DNA of 64,000 bases, taken from assembly GCF_025938095.1 (NCBI RefSeq), contig NZ_JAPCZF010000004.1, positions 62,001 to 126,000 of the forward strand, given 5' to 3'. Below are positions 47,255 to 55,045 of this stretch, piece after piece. Each line of letters starts with the position of its first letter. The stretch's first letter is position 1. Both the position numbers and the translations under genes were made by a program. This DNA comes from Novosphingobium sp. JCM 18896 (GTDB taxonomy: Bacteria > Pseudomonadota > Alphaproteobacteria > Sphingomonadales > Sphingomonadaceae). The notes beneath the pieces were generated by a model, which worked only from the letters and a program-made list of their open reading frames with translations, was not told the origin of the DNA and searched no databases.

Positions 47255-48151
47255 ATGGCCGAGCTCGCGCCTGACCCGCTGATCCTGGCGGGCGAGGGCT
47301 GGCAGGATTACGGCCTCGTCGATTCGGGCCACGGCCGCAAGCTGGAGCGCTATGGCGCCTATCGCTTCGTCCGGCCCGAGCCGCAGGCGCTGTGGACGCC
47401 GAAGCTGGCCGAGTGGCAGGCGCACGGCGAATTCGTCCCCGGCTCGGACGAGGACGGCGGCGGCCGCTGGCAGTTCGACAAGCCCGTCCCGCGCGAGGGC
47501 TGGGAACTCGGTGTCGGCCAAGGGGCCGGCGCTGTCCGCTTCACCGCGCAGTGCACGCCGTTCCGCCATCTCGGCTTCTTCCCCGACATGGCGCCGGTCT
47601 GGTCGTGGATGGGCGAGCAGCTCGCGGGAAAGCCCGACGCCTCCACCTTGAACCTGTTCGGCTATACCGGCGTCGGCACGCTCTCGCTGTCCGAGCATGG
47701 CGCGGTGACCCACGTCGACGCTTCGAAGAAGTCGGTCGCCCAGGCGCGCGCCAATGCCGCGCTGTCGGGCATGGAGCAGCGTCCGGTGCGCTGGATCATC
47801 GATGATGCCGCCAAATTCACCGCGCGCGAAGTGCGCCGCGGCAAGCGCTACGACGGCATCATCCTCGATCCGCCCAAGTTCGGCCGCGGCCCCGAGGGCG
47901 AGGTCTGGCGGCTCGAGGAGCACCTGCCGGGGCTCGTCGCCGATTGCCGCAAGCTGCTCGATGCCGACAGCCGCTTCCTGTTCCTGACGGTCTATGCCGT
48001 GCGCATGTCGTCGCTGGCGATCGGTGGGCTGCTGGCCGAGCTGTTCGCCGACCTGCCCGGCACGATCGAACACGGCGATCTCGCGGTACGCGAGGACGGG
48101 CAGGGACGCCTGCTGCCCACCGCGATCTTCGCGCGGTGGCGGCGGGGGTAA
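47255..48151 (+). CDS. Class I SAM-dependent methyltransferase (RlmI/RlmK-like)
   Basis: 298 residues. The Rossmann core has NLFGYTGVGTLSLSEHG (SAM motif I), HVDASKKSVAQARAN (acid of motif II), and the catalytic-looking DPPKFGRG. This set resembles rRNA cytosine-5 methyltransferases of the RlmI group, but the N-terminal PUA domain is replaced by a short unique region (about 1-75). The target is therefore unproven. The family A repeat starts directly at its stop codon. Confidence 0.8.
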   Translation: MAELAPDPLILAGEGWQDYGLVDSGHGRKLERYGAYRFVRPEPQALWTPKLAEWQAHGEFVPGSDEDGGGRWQFDKPVPREGWELGVGQGAGAVRFTAQCTPFRHLGFFPDMAPVWSWMGEQLAGKPDASTLNLFGYTGVGTLSLSEHGAVTHVDASKKSVAQARANAALSGMEQRPVRWIIDDAAKFTAREVRRGKRYDGIILDPPKFGRGPEGEVWRLEEHLPGLVADCRKLLDADSRFLFLTVYAVRMSSLAIGGLLAELFADLPGTIEHGDLAVREDGQGRLLPTAIFARWRRG

Positions 48152-48285
48152 ATCCTCCCCGGTACGGGGAGGGGGACCGCCAGCGAAGCTGGTGGTGGAG
48201 GGGGCTGTCGGTTGGCGCAGCCTTTGCGGAGAACCCCCTCCGTCAGCCGTTTCACGGCTGCCACCTCCCCGTACCGGGGAGGATT
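48152..48285. repeat. Palindromic repeat element, copy 2 (family A)
   Basis: A 134-bp element with the same plan as that at 30246: ATCCTCCCC at the left, GGGGAGGAT at the right, each end folding alone (CCTCCCC-N5-GGGGAGG), an inner GGTGGAGGGGG/CCCCCTCC arm pair, and a variable centre. It fills the gap between convergent methyltransferase genes, starting one base after one stop codon and ending 5 bp before the other. Confidence 0.85.
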
Positions 48286-48290
48286 TGGTT

Positions 48291-49037
48291 TCAGCGCCGT
48301 CCGCGCGGCTTGCGGAACTTGAGCACGAACTGGTCGGTCTTGCCGCGCACGCCGGTCTCGAACACCTTCTGCGTGTGATCGTCGGCCTCGTGGCGCAGCA
48401 GGGGGCTGCGCGCTTCGAGCTTGAAGCCCGCCGCCTCGACCTCGCGGATCACCGCGGCGTCCTCGATGCGGTGGAGCGTGTTGGTCTGGGTCGCACCCGA
48501 TCCCGCCGCGCCCTGATGATCGCTGACGAGGTAGACGCCGCCGGGCTTGAGCGCGGCGAAGGCGGCGGCATTGACCGCGGCCGCCTGATCCGAATCGCCA
48601 ACCTTCGTGTTCTTGAAGTCGTGATAGTTCTGCGTGGTCCAGACGAGGTCGACGGGTTCGGGGGCGGCGACCTGGCCCGCCTGGACCAGTTGCAGGCTGA
48701 CGTTGGGATGGGTCTTGGCCCAGGCTTCGACGGCAGCCGAGACGCGGGTGGCGTTGGTGTAGACATAGCCGCGCTCGCCCACGGCGGCGCTGAGCAGGCG
48801 CGTGAAATAACCGCCGCCGGGCGAGAGCTCAACGACCTTCCAGCCGGGACGGACGCCGGCGAAGGCCAGCATTTCGGCGGGCTTGCGATCGGCGTCGCGC
48901 GCGGTGTCGGCCTCGGGACGCTCGGGATTGGCCACGGCTGCGGCCAGGCCGGACGGTGCCCGTGCCGGCGCGGCGATGGCCGAGGCGCCAGCCAGCATCA
49001 GCGCGGCAGCGCCGAGCCCGAGAATCCCTTTGTTCAT
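48291..49037 (-). CDS. Exported SAM-dependent methyltransferase-like protein
   Basis: 248 residues with a signal peptide (MNKGILGLGAAALMLAGASA, cleavage after AIAAPA). The rest has VVELSPGGGYFTRLLS (SAM motif I) and DLVWTTQNYHDFKNT, typical of a group of predicted periplasmic methyltransferases in alphaproteobacteria. Because SAM is cytoplasmic, an exported location is puzzling; they may bind another ligand. It ends next to the family A repeat. Confidence 0.75.
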   Translation of the reverse strand: MNKGILGLGAAALMLAGASAIAAPARAPSGLAAAVANPERPEADTARDADRKPAEMLAFAGVRPGWKVVELSPGGGYFTRLLSAAVGERGYVYTNATRVSAAVEAWAKTHPNVSLQLVQAGQVAAPEPVDLVWTTQNYHDFKNTKVGDSDQAAAVNAAAFAALKPGGVYLVSDHQGAAGSGATQTNTLHRIEDAAVIREVEAAGFKLEARSPLLRHEADDHTQKVFETGVRGKTDQFVLKFRKPRGRR

Positions 49038-49174
49038 TGGTGCGCACTCCTGTCGATCGAGAAGCGGCAGGCTATCAAATTGCTGCGCCTGCACAATCCG
49101 CCGAATCGTGCATGGACTGGACAGTTCGGCGGTGAAGTGCCATCGGGCGCGCCTCCCATTCACAGGACAGAACC

Positions 49175-49546
49175 TTGGCCGACAGCCTGATCCTTGAAGT
49201 CGCCGATTTCGAAGTGGACGTGCTCACCGGGATCTATTCCGAGGAGACGGGCAAGCCGCAGCCGCTGCGGATCACGATCCAGGCCGCGATGAAGCCGATC
49301 GAGCGCTATTCACCCGACACGCCGCTGACCGCCAGCAAGAACTACATGGACCTCAAGTTCGCGGCCTCCGACGCGCTGCCGCCGGGCCTGCACTTCAAGT
49401 TGATCGAGGCCGTGGCCGATCACATCTGCGACACGCTGTTCCTCCAGGACGCGCGGATCGAGGCGGTGACCGTGAAGATCATCAAGCTGGCGATCGCCGA
49501 GGCGGGCGAGAAGATCGGCATCACCCTGACGCGGGCGCGCCGCTGA
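49175..49546 (+). CDS. folB: Dihydroneopterin aldolase family protein
   Basis: 123 residues, normal for FolB. It starts from TTG with AGGACAG upstream. DFEVDVLTGIYSEETGKPQ matches the conserved N-terminal Glu-Tyr region, and HFKLIEAVADHICDTLFLQ the substrate-binding Glu. It cleaves dihydroneopterin in folate synthesis; some FolB proteins of this type are epimerases. It overlaps the next gene by one base (TGATG). Confidence 0.85.
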   Translation: MADSLILEVADFEVDVLTGIYSEETGKPQPLRITIQAAMKPIERYSPDTPLTASKNYMDLKFAASDALPPGLHFKLIEAVADHICDTLFLQDARIEAVTVKIIKLAIAEAGEKIGITLTRARR

Positions 49547-49890
49547 TGGCGCTGCTGCGCGTCGGTGGGCTTCCGCAGGAGCCGCTGGCGGCCGCGGCGC
49601 GGTTTTACGGCGAGGATATCGACGCGATTCGCCAAGCGCTGGCCGAGGTGCCTGATCACCTCGTCCTGGCTTTCGATCCGGCCGACTATACGCACAAGGC
49701 CTGGCGGCTTGCCGCGGTCCAGCAGCTCGCGCGCGACCATGCGCCCCGGCGCGTGAATGCCGTGGCCAGCGACGACGAAAAGGCCATCGCCGCGGCGCTG
49801 ACCTATCTCGGCACGGCCGATGGCGTGACGGGACAATACCTTCCGCTTGATGGAAACGGCGCGGCAGCGTTACTATCTCGGAACGGATGA
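49546..49890 (+). CDS. Short Rossmann-fold-like protein
   Basis: 114 residues. The last part, LTYLGTADGVTGQYLPLDGNG, looks like the C-terminal strand-loop of short-chain dehydrogenases (x-x-x-TGQ-x-x-x-DGG), but the N-terminal nucleotide-binding Gly-rich loop and the Ser-Tyr-Lys triad are absent. It is probably a minimised SDR relative kept for a structural role. It overlaps folB by 1 bp and moaA by 4 bp, linking folate and molybdopterin genes. Confidence 0.6.
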   Translation: MALLRVGGLPQEPLAAAARFYGEDIDAIRQALAEVPDHLVLAFDPADYTHKAWRLAAVQQLARDHAPRRVNAVASDDEKAIAAALTYLGTADGVTGQYLPLDGNGAAALLSRNG

Positions 49891-50891
49891 CCAAGCCCGC
49901 GCCTCTCATCGACCAGTTCGCCCGGCGGATAACCTATCTGCGCCTGTCGGTGACCGATCGTTGCGACCTGCGCTGCGCCTATTGCATGCCCGAGCGGCAG
50001 ACCTTCCTGCCCAAGGCCGAAGTGCTGAGCCTCGAGGAGCTCTACAAGCTCTCGCTCGGCTTCATTGATCGCGGCATCACCAAGCTGCGCCTGACCGGGG
50101 GTGAGCCGCTGGTGCGGCGTGACGTGATCGACCTGATCCAAGCGCTGGGCCGGAAGGTCGGAGACGGGCTCGATGAGCTGACCCTGACGACCAACGGCAC
50201 GCGGCTTGCGGAGTTTGCCGATCCGATCGCCGCCGCCGGGGTGAAGCGGATCAACGTCTCGCTCGACACGCTCGACCGCGCGACCTTTGCCAAGCTCGCG
50301 CGGCGCGATTCGCTGCCGCAGGTGCTCGAAGGCCTCGAAGCGGCCAAGGCGGCGGGTCTCAAGGTCAAGCTCAACACCGTGGCGCTCAAGGGCGTCAACG
50401 AGGACACGATTCCCGACCTGATCGCCTGGGCGCACGGCCAGGGGTTCGAACTGACCCTGATCGAGGTCATGCCGCTGGGCGAGGTCGAAGAAGATCGCTT
50501 CGATCACTACCTGCCGCTGTCGGCGGTACGGGAAAAGCTCGAGGCGCGCTGGACCTTGAACGCCAGCGGTCATCGTACCGGCGGGCCGGCACGCTATTTC
50601 GACGTGGCGGAAACCGGCGGGCGCCTGGGGCTGATCACGCCGCTGACCAACAACTTCTGTGACGGCTGCAACCGCATCCGCGTGACCACGACGGGCCAAC
50701 TCTACGCCTGCCTCGGCGGCAACGAGCGGGTCGACCTGCGCGAGGCGCTGCGTTCGGCCGATCCCGAAGCGGCGCTGGAAGAGGCGCTCGACCTGGCGAT
50801 GAAGATCAAGCCGGCGCGGCACAACTTCGCGATCGACCGGCGCGGCAGCGCTCCGGCACTCGCGCGCCACATGTCGATGACCGGCGGCTAG
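49887..50891 (+). CDS. moaA: GTP 3',8-cyclase
   Basis: 334 residues. The radical-SAM cluster is CDLRCAYCMPE (CxxxCxxC) and the second cluster is in NNFCDGCNRIRVTTTGQLYACLG. The final Gly-Gly (HMSMTGG), needed for activity, is present. It makes the first molybdopterin intermediate from GTP. moaD and moaE follow; moaC is not in the window. Confidence 0.96.
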   Translation: MTKPAPLIDQFARRITYLRLSVTDRCDLRCAYCMPERQTFLPKAEVLSLEELYKLSLGFIDRGITKLRLTGGEPLVRRDVIDLIQALGRKVGDGLDELTLTTNGTRLAEFADPIAAAGVKRINVSLDTLDRATFAKLARRDSLPQVLEGLEAAKAAGLKVKLNTVALKGVNEDTIPDLIAWAHGQGFELTLIEVMPLGEVEEDRFDHYLPLSAVREKLEARWTLNASGHRTGGPARYFDVAETGGRLGLITPLTNNFCDGCNRIRVTTTGQLYACLGGNERVDLREALRSADPEAALEEALDLAMKIKPARHNFAIDRRGSAPALARHMSMTGG

Positions 50892-50896
50892 GACCC

Positions 50897-51133
50897 GTGG
50901 CAAAGCTTGTATTCCTCGGGCGGCTCGAAGACGTGGCCGGCGGTGCCGAGCGCGAGGTTCCGGGCGGCCCGCTCGCCGGGGTCTTGGTCACGCTCGAATC
51001 GGATCTCGCCGCGGCGCTCTCTGCCGATCGCATTCGCCTGGCGCTCAACGGCACGCTCGTCAGCGATCGCAATGCGATCGTGCTGGGCGATGGCGACGAA
51101 CTCGCCTTTCTGCCCCCGGTCAGTGGCGGCTGA
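50897..51133 (+). CDS. moaD: Molybdopterin synthase sulfur carrier subunit
   Basis: 78 residues from GTG, beta-grasp fold, ending FLPPVSGG with the essential C-terminal Gly-Gly that is thiocarboxylated. It delivers sulfur to precursor Z within the MoaD-MoaE complex. It starts 5 bp after moaA and stops 1 bp before moaE. Confidence 0.93.
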   Translation: MAKLVFLGRLEDVAGGAEREVPGGPLAGVLVTLESDLAAALSADRIRLALNGTLVSDRNAIVLGDGDELAFLPPVSGG

Positions 51134-51134
51134 C

Positions 51135-51602
51135 ATGCCCTCAAGTGTTCTTGCCGACGTCCGCCTGTTGACCGAATCGTTCGACGCCGGCGCCGAGCTC
51201 GCGCGCTTCACCGCCGCGCAGGTCGAAGCCGGCGGCATCGCCAGCTTCCTCGGCCAGGTCCGCGCCGGCGGCGGGGTCGAGGCGCTCGAACTGCGGCACT
51301 ACGGCCCGCTGACCCTGCCGGGCATGGAGGCGCTGGCGGCCGAGGCGCAGCGGCGCTGGACGCTCGAAGGCCTGCTGATGATCCACCGCAGCGGCGAAAT
51401 GGTGCCCGGCGATCCGATCGTGCTCGTCGCCGCGGCTGCGCGTCATCGTCGCGACGCCTTCGCCGCGGCCGAATTCGCGATGGACCATCTCAAGAGCGAA
51501 TCGTGGTTCTGGAAGCGCGAGAAGGTCGGCGGGCAATGGTCGTGGATCGAGCCGCGGCCCGTCGATTTCGAGGACAAGCGTCGCTGGGACGCGGCAGGCT
51601 AG
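51135..51602 (+). CDS. moaE: Molybdopterin synthase catalytic subunit
   Basis: 155 residues. FLGQVRAGGGVEALELRHYGP, IHRSGEMVPGDPIVLVAAAA and HLKSESWFWKRE with the catalytic Lys pair are the MoaE motifs. It converts cyclic pyranopterin monophosphate to molybdopterin. Downstream is a convergent lipoprotein gene 3 bp away. Confidence 0.94.
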   Translation: MPSSVLADVRLLTESFDAGAELARFTAAQVEAGGIASFLGQVRAGGGVEALELRHYGPLTLPGMEALAAEAQRRWTLEGLLMIHRSGEMVPGDPIVLVAAAARHRRDAFAAAEFAMDHLKSESWFWKREKVGGQWSWIEPRPVDFEDKRRWDAAG

Positions 51603-51605
51603 CCC

Positions 51606-52136
51606 TCAGCCGCGCATCCGGCCGCGCAGGCTCGCCAGAACCTCGTCCTCTTCGCCAATCATCGCGGTGACCTGATCGCGCGCGGCGGCGATCGTATCGA
51701 CCGTCTGGCGATTGCCCGTCTCGGCCGCGGCGATCGATTCGGCGGCGAACAGCTGGTCGAGCTCGGCCAGCGCCTCCATCGCGTCGCTGCGCGCCGATTC
51801 GAGATCGGACAGCGCCACGGTCGCTACCGACCAACCTTCGCTGCCTGGCGCGCCGCTGCCGCCGGCGGCGACCAGCCGCTGGGCATTGCCGCGTCGGGCG
51901 CCGAAACGCTGGTGTGCGGCGCGCGCCTGGTCGACGAGTTGGGTGAGCCGGGTCGTGAGTTGCGGGCTTGCCGGGGCGGGCGCAGGCGGCGGCGCCTCGG
52001 GCGTTACCGGCCGCGCGCTGCCCGTCATGCGTTCTGCCGAACGGCGCTCGAGCGAAGGGTAGTCGGTCGCCGCGGCGCAGGCCGTCAGCGCGGCGATCAG
52101 GACGAGCGGCAGAAACGATGCAGGCTTGCTACGCAT
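51606..52136 (-). CDS. Predicted lipoprotein, unknown function
   Basis: 176 residues. Lipobox LTAC near residue 20 (SFLPLVLIAALTAC) after a basic start. A Pro/Ala-rich linker (TPEAPPPAPAPASP) and a helical C-terminal domain with likely coiled coil (LTQLVDQARAAHQRFGARRG, AMEALAELDQLFAAESIA) follow. I do not recognise a family. Its upstream region holds the 14-bp tandem repeats. Confidence 0.7.
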   Translation of the reverse strand: MRSKPASFLPLVLIAALTACAAATDYPSLERRSAERMTGSARPVTPEAPPPAPAPASPQLTTRLTQLVDQARAAHQRFGARRGNAQRLVAAGGSGAPGSEGWSVATVALSDLESARSDAMEALAELDQLFAAESIAAAETGNRQTVDTIAAARDQVTAMIGEEDEVLASLRGRMRG

Positions 52137-52192
52137 GCCGGTGCCATAGCACGGTGCCGACGTATCGCGAGCCGCAATCCGATCTGGGCCGT

Positions 52193-52248
52193 CAGATGCA
52201 TCGAGCCAGATGCATCGAGCCAGATGCATCGAGCCAGATGCATCGAGG
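52193..52248. repeat. Four 14-bp tandem repeats with a palindromic core
   Basis: The unit CAGATGCATCGAGC is repeated exactly at 52193, 52207 and 52221, with a fourth copy at 52235 that differs in its last base. Each unit contains the 8-bp palindrome GATGCATC. The array lies between the divergent lipoprotein and rplU starts, 144 bp from rplU. Confidence 0.9.
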
Positions 52249-52391
52249 GAGTCATCGTGGTTGACACCCTCGGACCCTTCGACTATCGGCACCGCTCTTT
52301 CCGGCTCCTGTCGTCAGACGGGTCACCGGCGCATTGCCTAGGTCGCATGTCGCGGTTGGGGCGGTAAGACAGATAGACAGGTAAGGGCACC

Positions 52392-52754
52392 ATGTTCGCA
52401 GTAGTGCGCACGGGCGGCAAGCAGTATCGCGTAGCCGCCGGAGACAAGATCGCGGTCGAGAAGCTGGCGGGTGAAGCCGGCGACAAGATCACCCTGGGCG
52501 ACGTTCTGCTCGCCGGCAACGACGGCGAGATCGCCGACGCTGCCAAGGTCGTGGTTTCGGCCGAGATCATTGCGCAGGCGAAGTCCGAGAAGGTCATCGT
52601 CTTCAAAAAGCGCCGCCGGCACAACTATCGCCGTAAGAACGGCCACCGCCAGCAGCTGACGCTGCTGCGCATCCTCACCGTCGGTGGTGAGGAAAAGAAG
52701 GCCGCCAAGAAGGCTGCCGCGCCCAAGGCTGAAGCCGCGCCTGCGGCCGAATAA
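52392..52754 (+). CDS. rplU: 50S ribosomal protein L21
   Basis: 120 residues. [19 protein letters not shown] and the basic [20 protein letters not shown] signature are present; a Lys/Ala/Glu tail of about 20 residues is normal for alphaproteobacteria. L21 binds 23S rRNA. It is followed 17 bp later by rpmA. The upstream 255 bp to the divergent lipoprotein hold the promoter, with the tandem repeats near its start. Confidence 0.97.
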   Translation: MFAVVRTGGKQYRVAAGDKIAVEKLAGEAGDKITLGDVLLAGNDGEIADAAKVVVSAEIIAQAKSEKVIVFKKRRRHNYRRKNGHRQQLTLLRILTVGGEEKKAAKKAAAPKAEAAPAAE

Positions 52755-52771
52755 GTTCGGAGTAGATCGAG

Positions 52772-53038
52772 ATGGCACATAAGAAAGCAGGCGGTTCGTC
52801 GCGCAACGGTCGCGATTCGGCCGGTCGTCGCCTCGGCGTGAAGAAGTTCGGCGGTCAGGAAGTGATCGGCGGCAACATCATTATCCGTCAGCGCGGCACG
52901 CGCGTGTACCCGGGTGCCAACGTCGGCATCGGCAAGGACCACACGCTGTTCTCGCTCGTCGAAGGTCGCGTTCGCTTCCACGACGGCAAGCTCGGCCGCA
53001 AGTACGTCTCGGTAGACGTGGCGCAAGCCGCAGAATAA
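52772..53038 (+). CDS. rpmA: 50S ribosomal protein L27
   Basis: 88 residues. [20 protein letters not shown] is the exact family start and its extended N-terminus reaches the peptidyl-transferase centre. [20 protein letters not shown] completes the family pattern. It ends the operon; the terminator is about 70 bp downstream. Confidence 0.97.
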   Translation: MAHKKAGGSSRNGRDSAGRRLGVKKFGGQEVIGGNIIIRQRGTRVYPGANVGIGKDHTLFSLVEGRVRFHDGKLGRKYVSVDVAQAAE

Positions 53039-53105
53039 TCGGATGGTCGATACAGGGCTGTCCGTGATGGATGGCCCCCACCGGATCTTCGAATCTGGTT
53101 GAATC

Positions 53106-53137
53106 AAGGGAGAGGGGCCCACCCGTCTCCCTTTTTT
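53106..53137 (+). terminator. Rho-independent terminator after rpmA
   Basis: AAGGGAGA (53106-53113) pairs with TCTCCCTT (53126-53133) with a 12-nt loop, followed by TTTT. It closes the rplU-rpmA operon. Confidence 0.88.
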
Positions 53138-53267
53138 CGTTTCTCCCTTGGAACGCATTCGTCGGCCCTGCGCTTATGGCGCGCGACCTGACGAAAACCG
53201 TAACCCGCCTGTCACGAGCGCCGACTAGAGGCCGCTCGCGGGGGGGCGTCCGAGTGGAGTTGATGCC

Positions 53268-53822
53268 ATGTTCATTCGCAGCGAAAGGCTGTTTCTGCGG
53301 CCTGGCTGGCCCGAGGAGTGGGAGGACCTGCTGACCCTCATCGACGATGAGGAAGTGGTCCGCAATCTCGCCCGCGCGCCCTGGCCCTATACGGCCGAGG
53401 ACGCCAAGGCCTTCGCCGCACGTCCCCAGGACCGGCTGCTGCCCAATTTCTTCATCACCCTTCCCGGCGGGGACGGCGCGCGTCTGATCGGCAGCGTCGG
53501 GCTCAGCCTGGTCGAGGGCGAGGTCAATCTGGGTTACTGGATCGGCCGGCCGTTCTGGGGGCAGGGCTATGCGACCGAGGCCGCGCGGGCGATGCTGAGC
53601 CTGGCCAAGTCGCTCGGCCACCAGCGCTTGGTCGCGGGCCACTTCGTCGATAATCCCGCCTCGGGCCGGGTGCTGCGCAAGCTGGGCTTCTGCCCGACGG
53701 GCGAGATCCGCAATCGCTTCAGCCTGGGCCGTGGCGGCGAGGCGCCGGCCGAACTGCACGCCTTGACGCTCGGCGATCGCAGCGACTGCGACGACGACGT
53801 GACCGCGATGCGTGCGGCCTGA
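53268..53822 (+). CDS. GNAT family N-acetyltransferase (RimJ/RimL-like)
   Basis: 184 residues. The acetyl-CoA site is seen in GYWIGRPFWGQGYATEAARAM (R/Q-x-x-G-x-G/A) and VDNPASGRVLRKLGF, the usual RimJ/RimL C-terminal motif. The start MFIRSERLFLRPGWPEEW is typical. It could acetylate a ribosomal protein or a small molecule. It ends 112 bp before the convergent hydrolase gene, with a palindromic repeat between. Confidence 0.85.
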   Translation: MFIRSERLFLRPGWPEEWEDLLTLIDDEEVVRNLARAPWPYTAEDAKAFAARPQDRLLPNFFITLPGGDGARLIGSVGLSLVEGEVNLGYWIGRPFWGQGYATEAARAMLSLAKSLGHQRLVAGHFVDNPASGRVLRKLGFCPTGEIRNRFSLGRGGEAPAELHALTLGDRSDCDDDVTAMRAA

Positions 53823-53830
53823 ACGAACCC

Positions 53831-53904
53831 CGCTCACCCTGAGCTTGTCGAAGGGTGTTGGCGCGAGGTCGGCGTAAAGTACTTCGACAAGCTCAGCACG
53901 AGCG
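53831..53904. repeat. Palindromic repeat element (family B)
   Basis: TGAGCTTGTCGAAG (53840-53853) and CTTCGACAAGCTCA (53882-53895) are perfect 14-bp arms. Shorter arms CGCTC (53831-53835) and GAGCG (53900-53904) extend the pairing. I recognise this CTTCGACAAGCTCAG type of repeat from other sphingomonad genomes. It lies between convergent genes. Confidence 0.85.
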
Positions 53905-53934
53905 GATTTGGTTCAGGCTTCTGTGCGCGTTGCT

Positions 53935-54810
53935 CTAGGCGGCGGCCTTCGGCTCGGCGAGGTCCGCCGCCGCGTTCGCGATCAGCGCGCGATCGTCGTG
54001 GTTCCAGGGGTGGAAGCCCGGCAGGAAATAGCCGAGCCAGGCCGGCAGGATTCGCCGCAGCACGCCCGGTGACCAGAACAGATAGGCCAGCAGCCGCCAG
54101 CGCACGCGCGGGCCGGTGATGCCGTCCTGCGCCAATAGCTGCAGCGTGTCGCGGATGCGGTTGCGTACGAAGTCGTTGGTGACGGCGAGCATGACCAGCG
54201 ACTTGAGCTTCCAGCGCTTCCAGCGGCTCCAGCCCTTGGTCGCGTGGAGGAAGGTGTCGTAGGCGACGCCCTTGTGCTCGATCTCCTCGATCGCGTGCCA
54301 GCGCCACAAGGCCGCCGATTCGGCGTGGGCACCTTCGAAATATTCGGGGCGCAGCAGGAACTCGTGCGCCATCATCGCGGTGAAGTGCTCGAGCGCGATC
54401 GTCGCCGCCAGGTTGAAGATCACCGGTCGGCTGCGCGCGATGTCGATCCACTCGGCGACGTGCGCGTCGATTGCCGAGAGGTCGTAGCCGGCTTCGACCG
54501 CGGCGCGGTTGAAGGCGATGTGCTCGCGCGAGTGGTTGACCTCCTGCGCGACGAAAGCGCGGATTTCCTCGGCAAGCCGGGGCGGCGTGCCTTCGCGGAA
54601 GGCCTTGACCGATTCGATGAAGAAGGCCTCGCCGCGCGGGAAGGTGGCTGAGAGCGAGTGGAGCCAGGCCGTGGCGATCGGATCGCCGTTGAGCCACCAG
54701 CGCGGCTTGCTTGCACGCGCAAAGCGGCGGTCGCGCACGGTGATGGCAAGATCCGCCGGCGCGGGAGTGACCGCCTCTTCCAGCGGAGGAAACTTGCCGA
54801 GGGCGTTCAT
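53935..54810 (-). CDS. Predicted metal-dependent hydrolase (PF10118-like)
   Basis: 291 residues. Repeated His/Glu motifs match this family: FVAQEVNHSREHIAFN, IALEHFTAMMAHEFLL and WRWHAIEEIEHKGVAYD, arranged like a ferritin-type di-metal helical bundle. Function is unproven; membership is common near TetR regulators. GGAGAT precedes the ATG, which is preferred over an in-frame ATG at 54837. The next gene upstream is a divergent TetR gene. Confidence 0.82.
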   Translation of the reverse strand: MNALGKFPPLEEAVTPAPADLAITVRDRRFARASKPRWWLNGDPIATAWLHSLSATFPRGEAFFIESVKAFREGTPPRLAEEIRAFVAQEVNHSREHIAFNRAAVEAGYDLSAIDAHVAEWIDIARSRPVIFNLAATIALEHFTAMMAHEFLLRPEYFEGAHAESAALWRWHAIEEIEHKGVAYDTFLHATKGWSRWKRWKLKSLVMLAVTNDFVRNRIRDTLQLLAQDGITGPRVRWRLLAYLFWSPGVLRRILPAWLGYFLPGFHPWNHDDRALIANAAADLAEPKAAA

Positions 54811-54831
54811 CGCGATCTCCTTGCCATTAAC

Positions 54832-54845
54832 TGACATAAATGTCA
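54832..54845. promoter_or_regulatory. Palindrome upstream of the metal-dependent hydrolase gene
   Basis: TGACAT-aa-ATGTCA is a perfect 14-bp palindrome 22 bp before the hydrolase start and 200 bp before the divergent TetR gene. It is the best candidate operator for that regulator. The TTGACA it contains on the minus strand is too near the ATG to be a working -35. Confidence 0.55.
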
Positions 54846-55045
54846 ATAAACTGGCCGTTATCCGTGCTCTAGAGGCCTTTGCGCGCCAGGCCAAGCGCGA
54901 GCCAAAATATCGCGAATGCGGCGCAGTAGCCTGCCGAAAACATTTTCTTTCGTGCTCTTCATGCCGCGCTCCCGTAAGGGCCCCGAAAATGATATGATCG
55001 TGAAATCTTCCTCGGTCGTTGCTTCAAACCAGGGCATGACATTCG

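Noticed and set aside
52193..52248. Possible CRISPR array
   Set aside because: The units are 14 bp and directly tandem with no spacers, and no cas genes are near.
53071..53334. 87-codon plus-strand frame between rpmA and the GNAT gene
   Set aside because: It contains the rpmA terminator and overlaps the GNAT start in another frame.
54841..54846. TTGACA (minus strand) as -35 of the hydrolase promoter
   Set aside because: It lies only about 31 bp from the start codon with no -10 at proper spacing; better explained as part of the palindrome.
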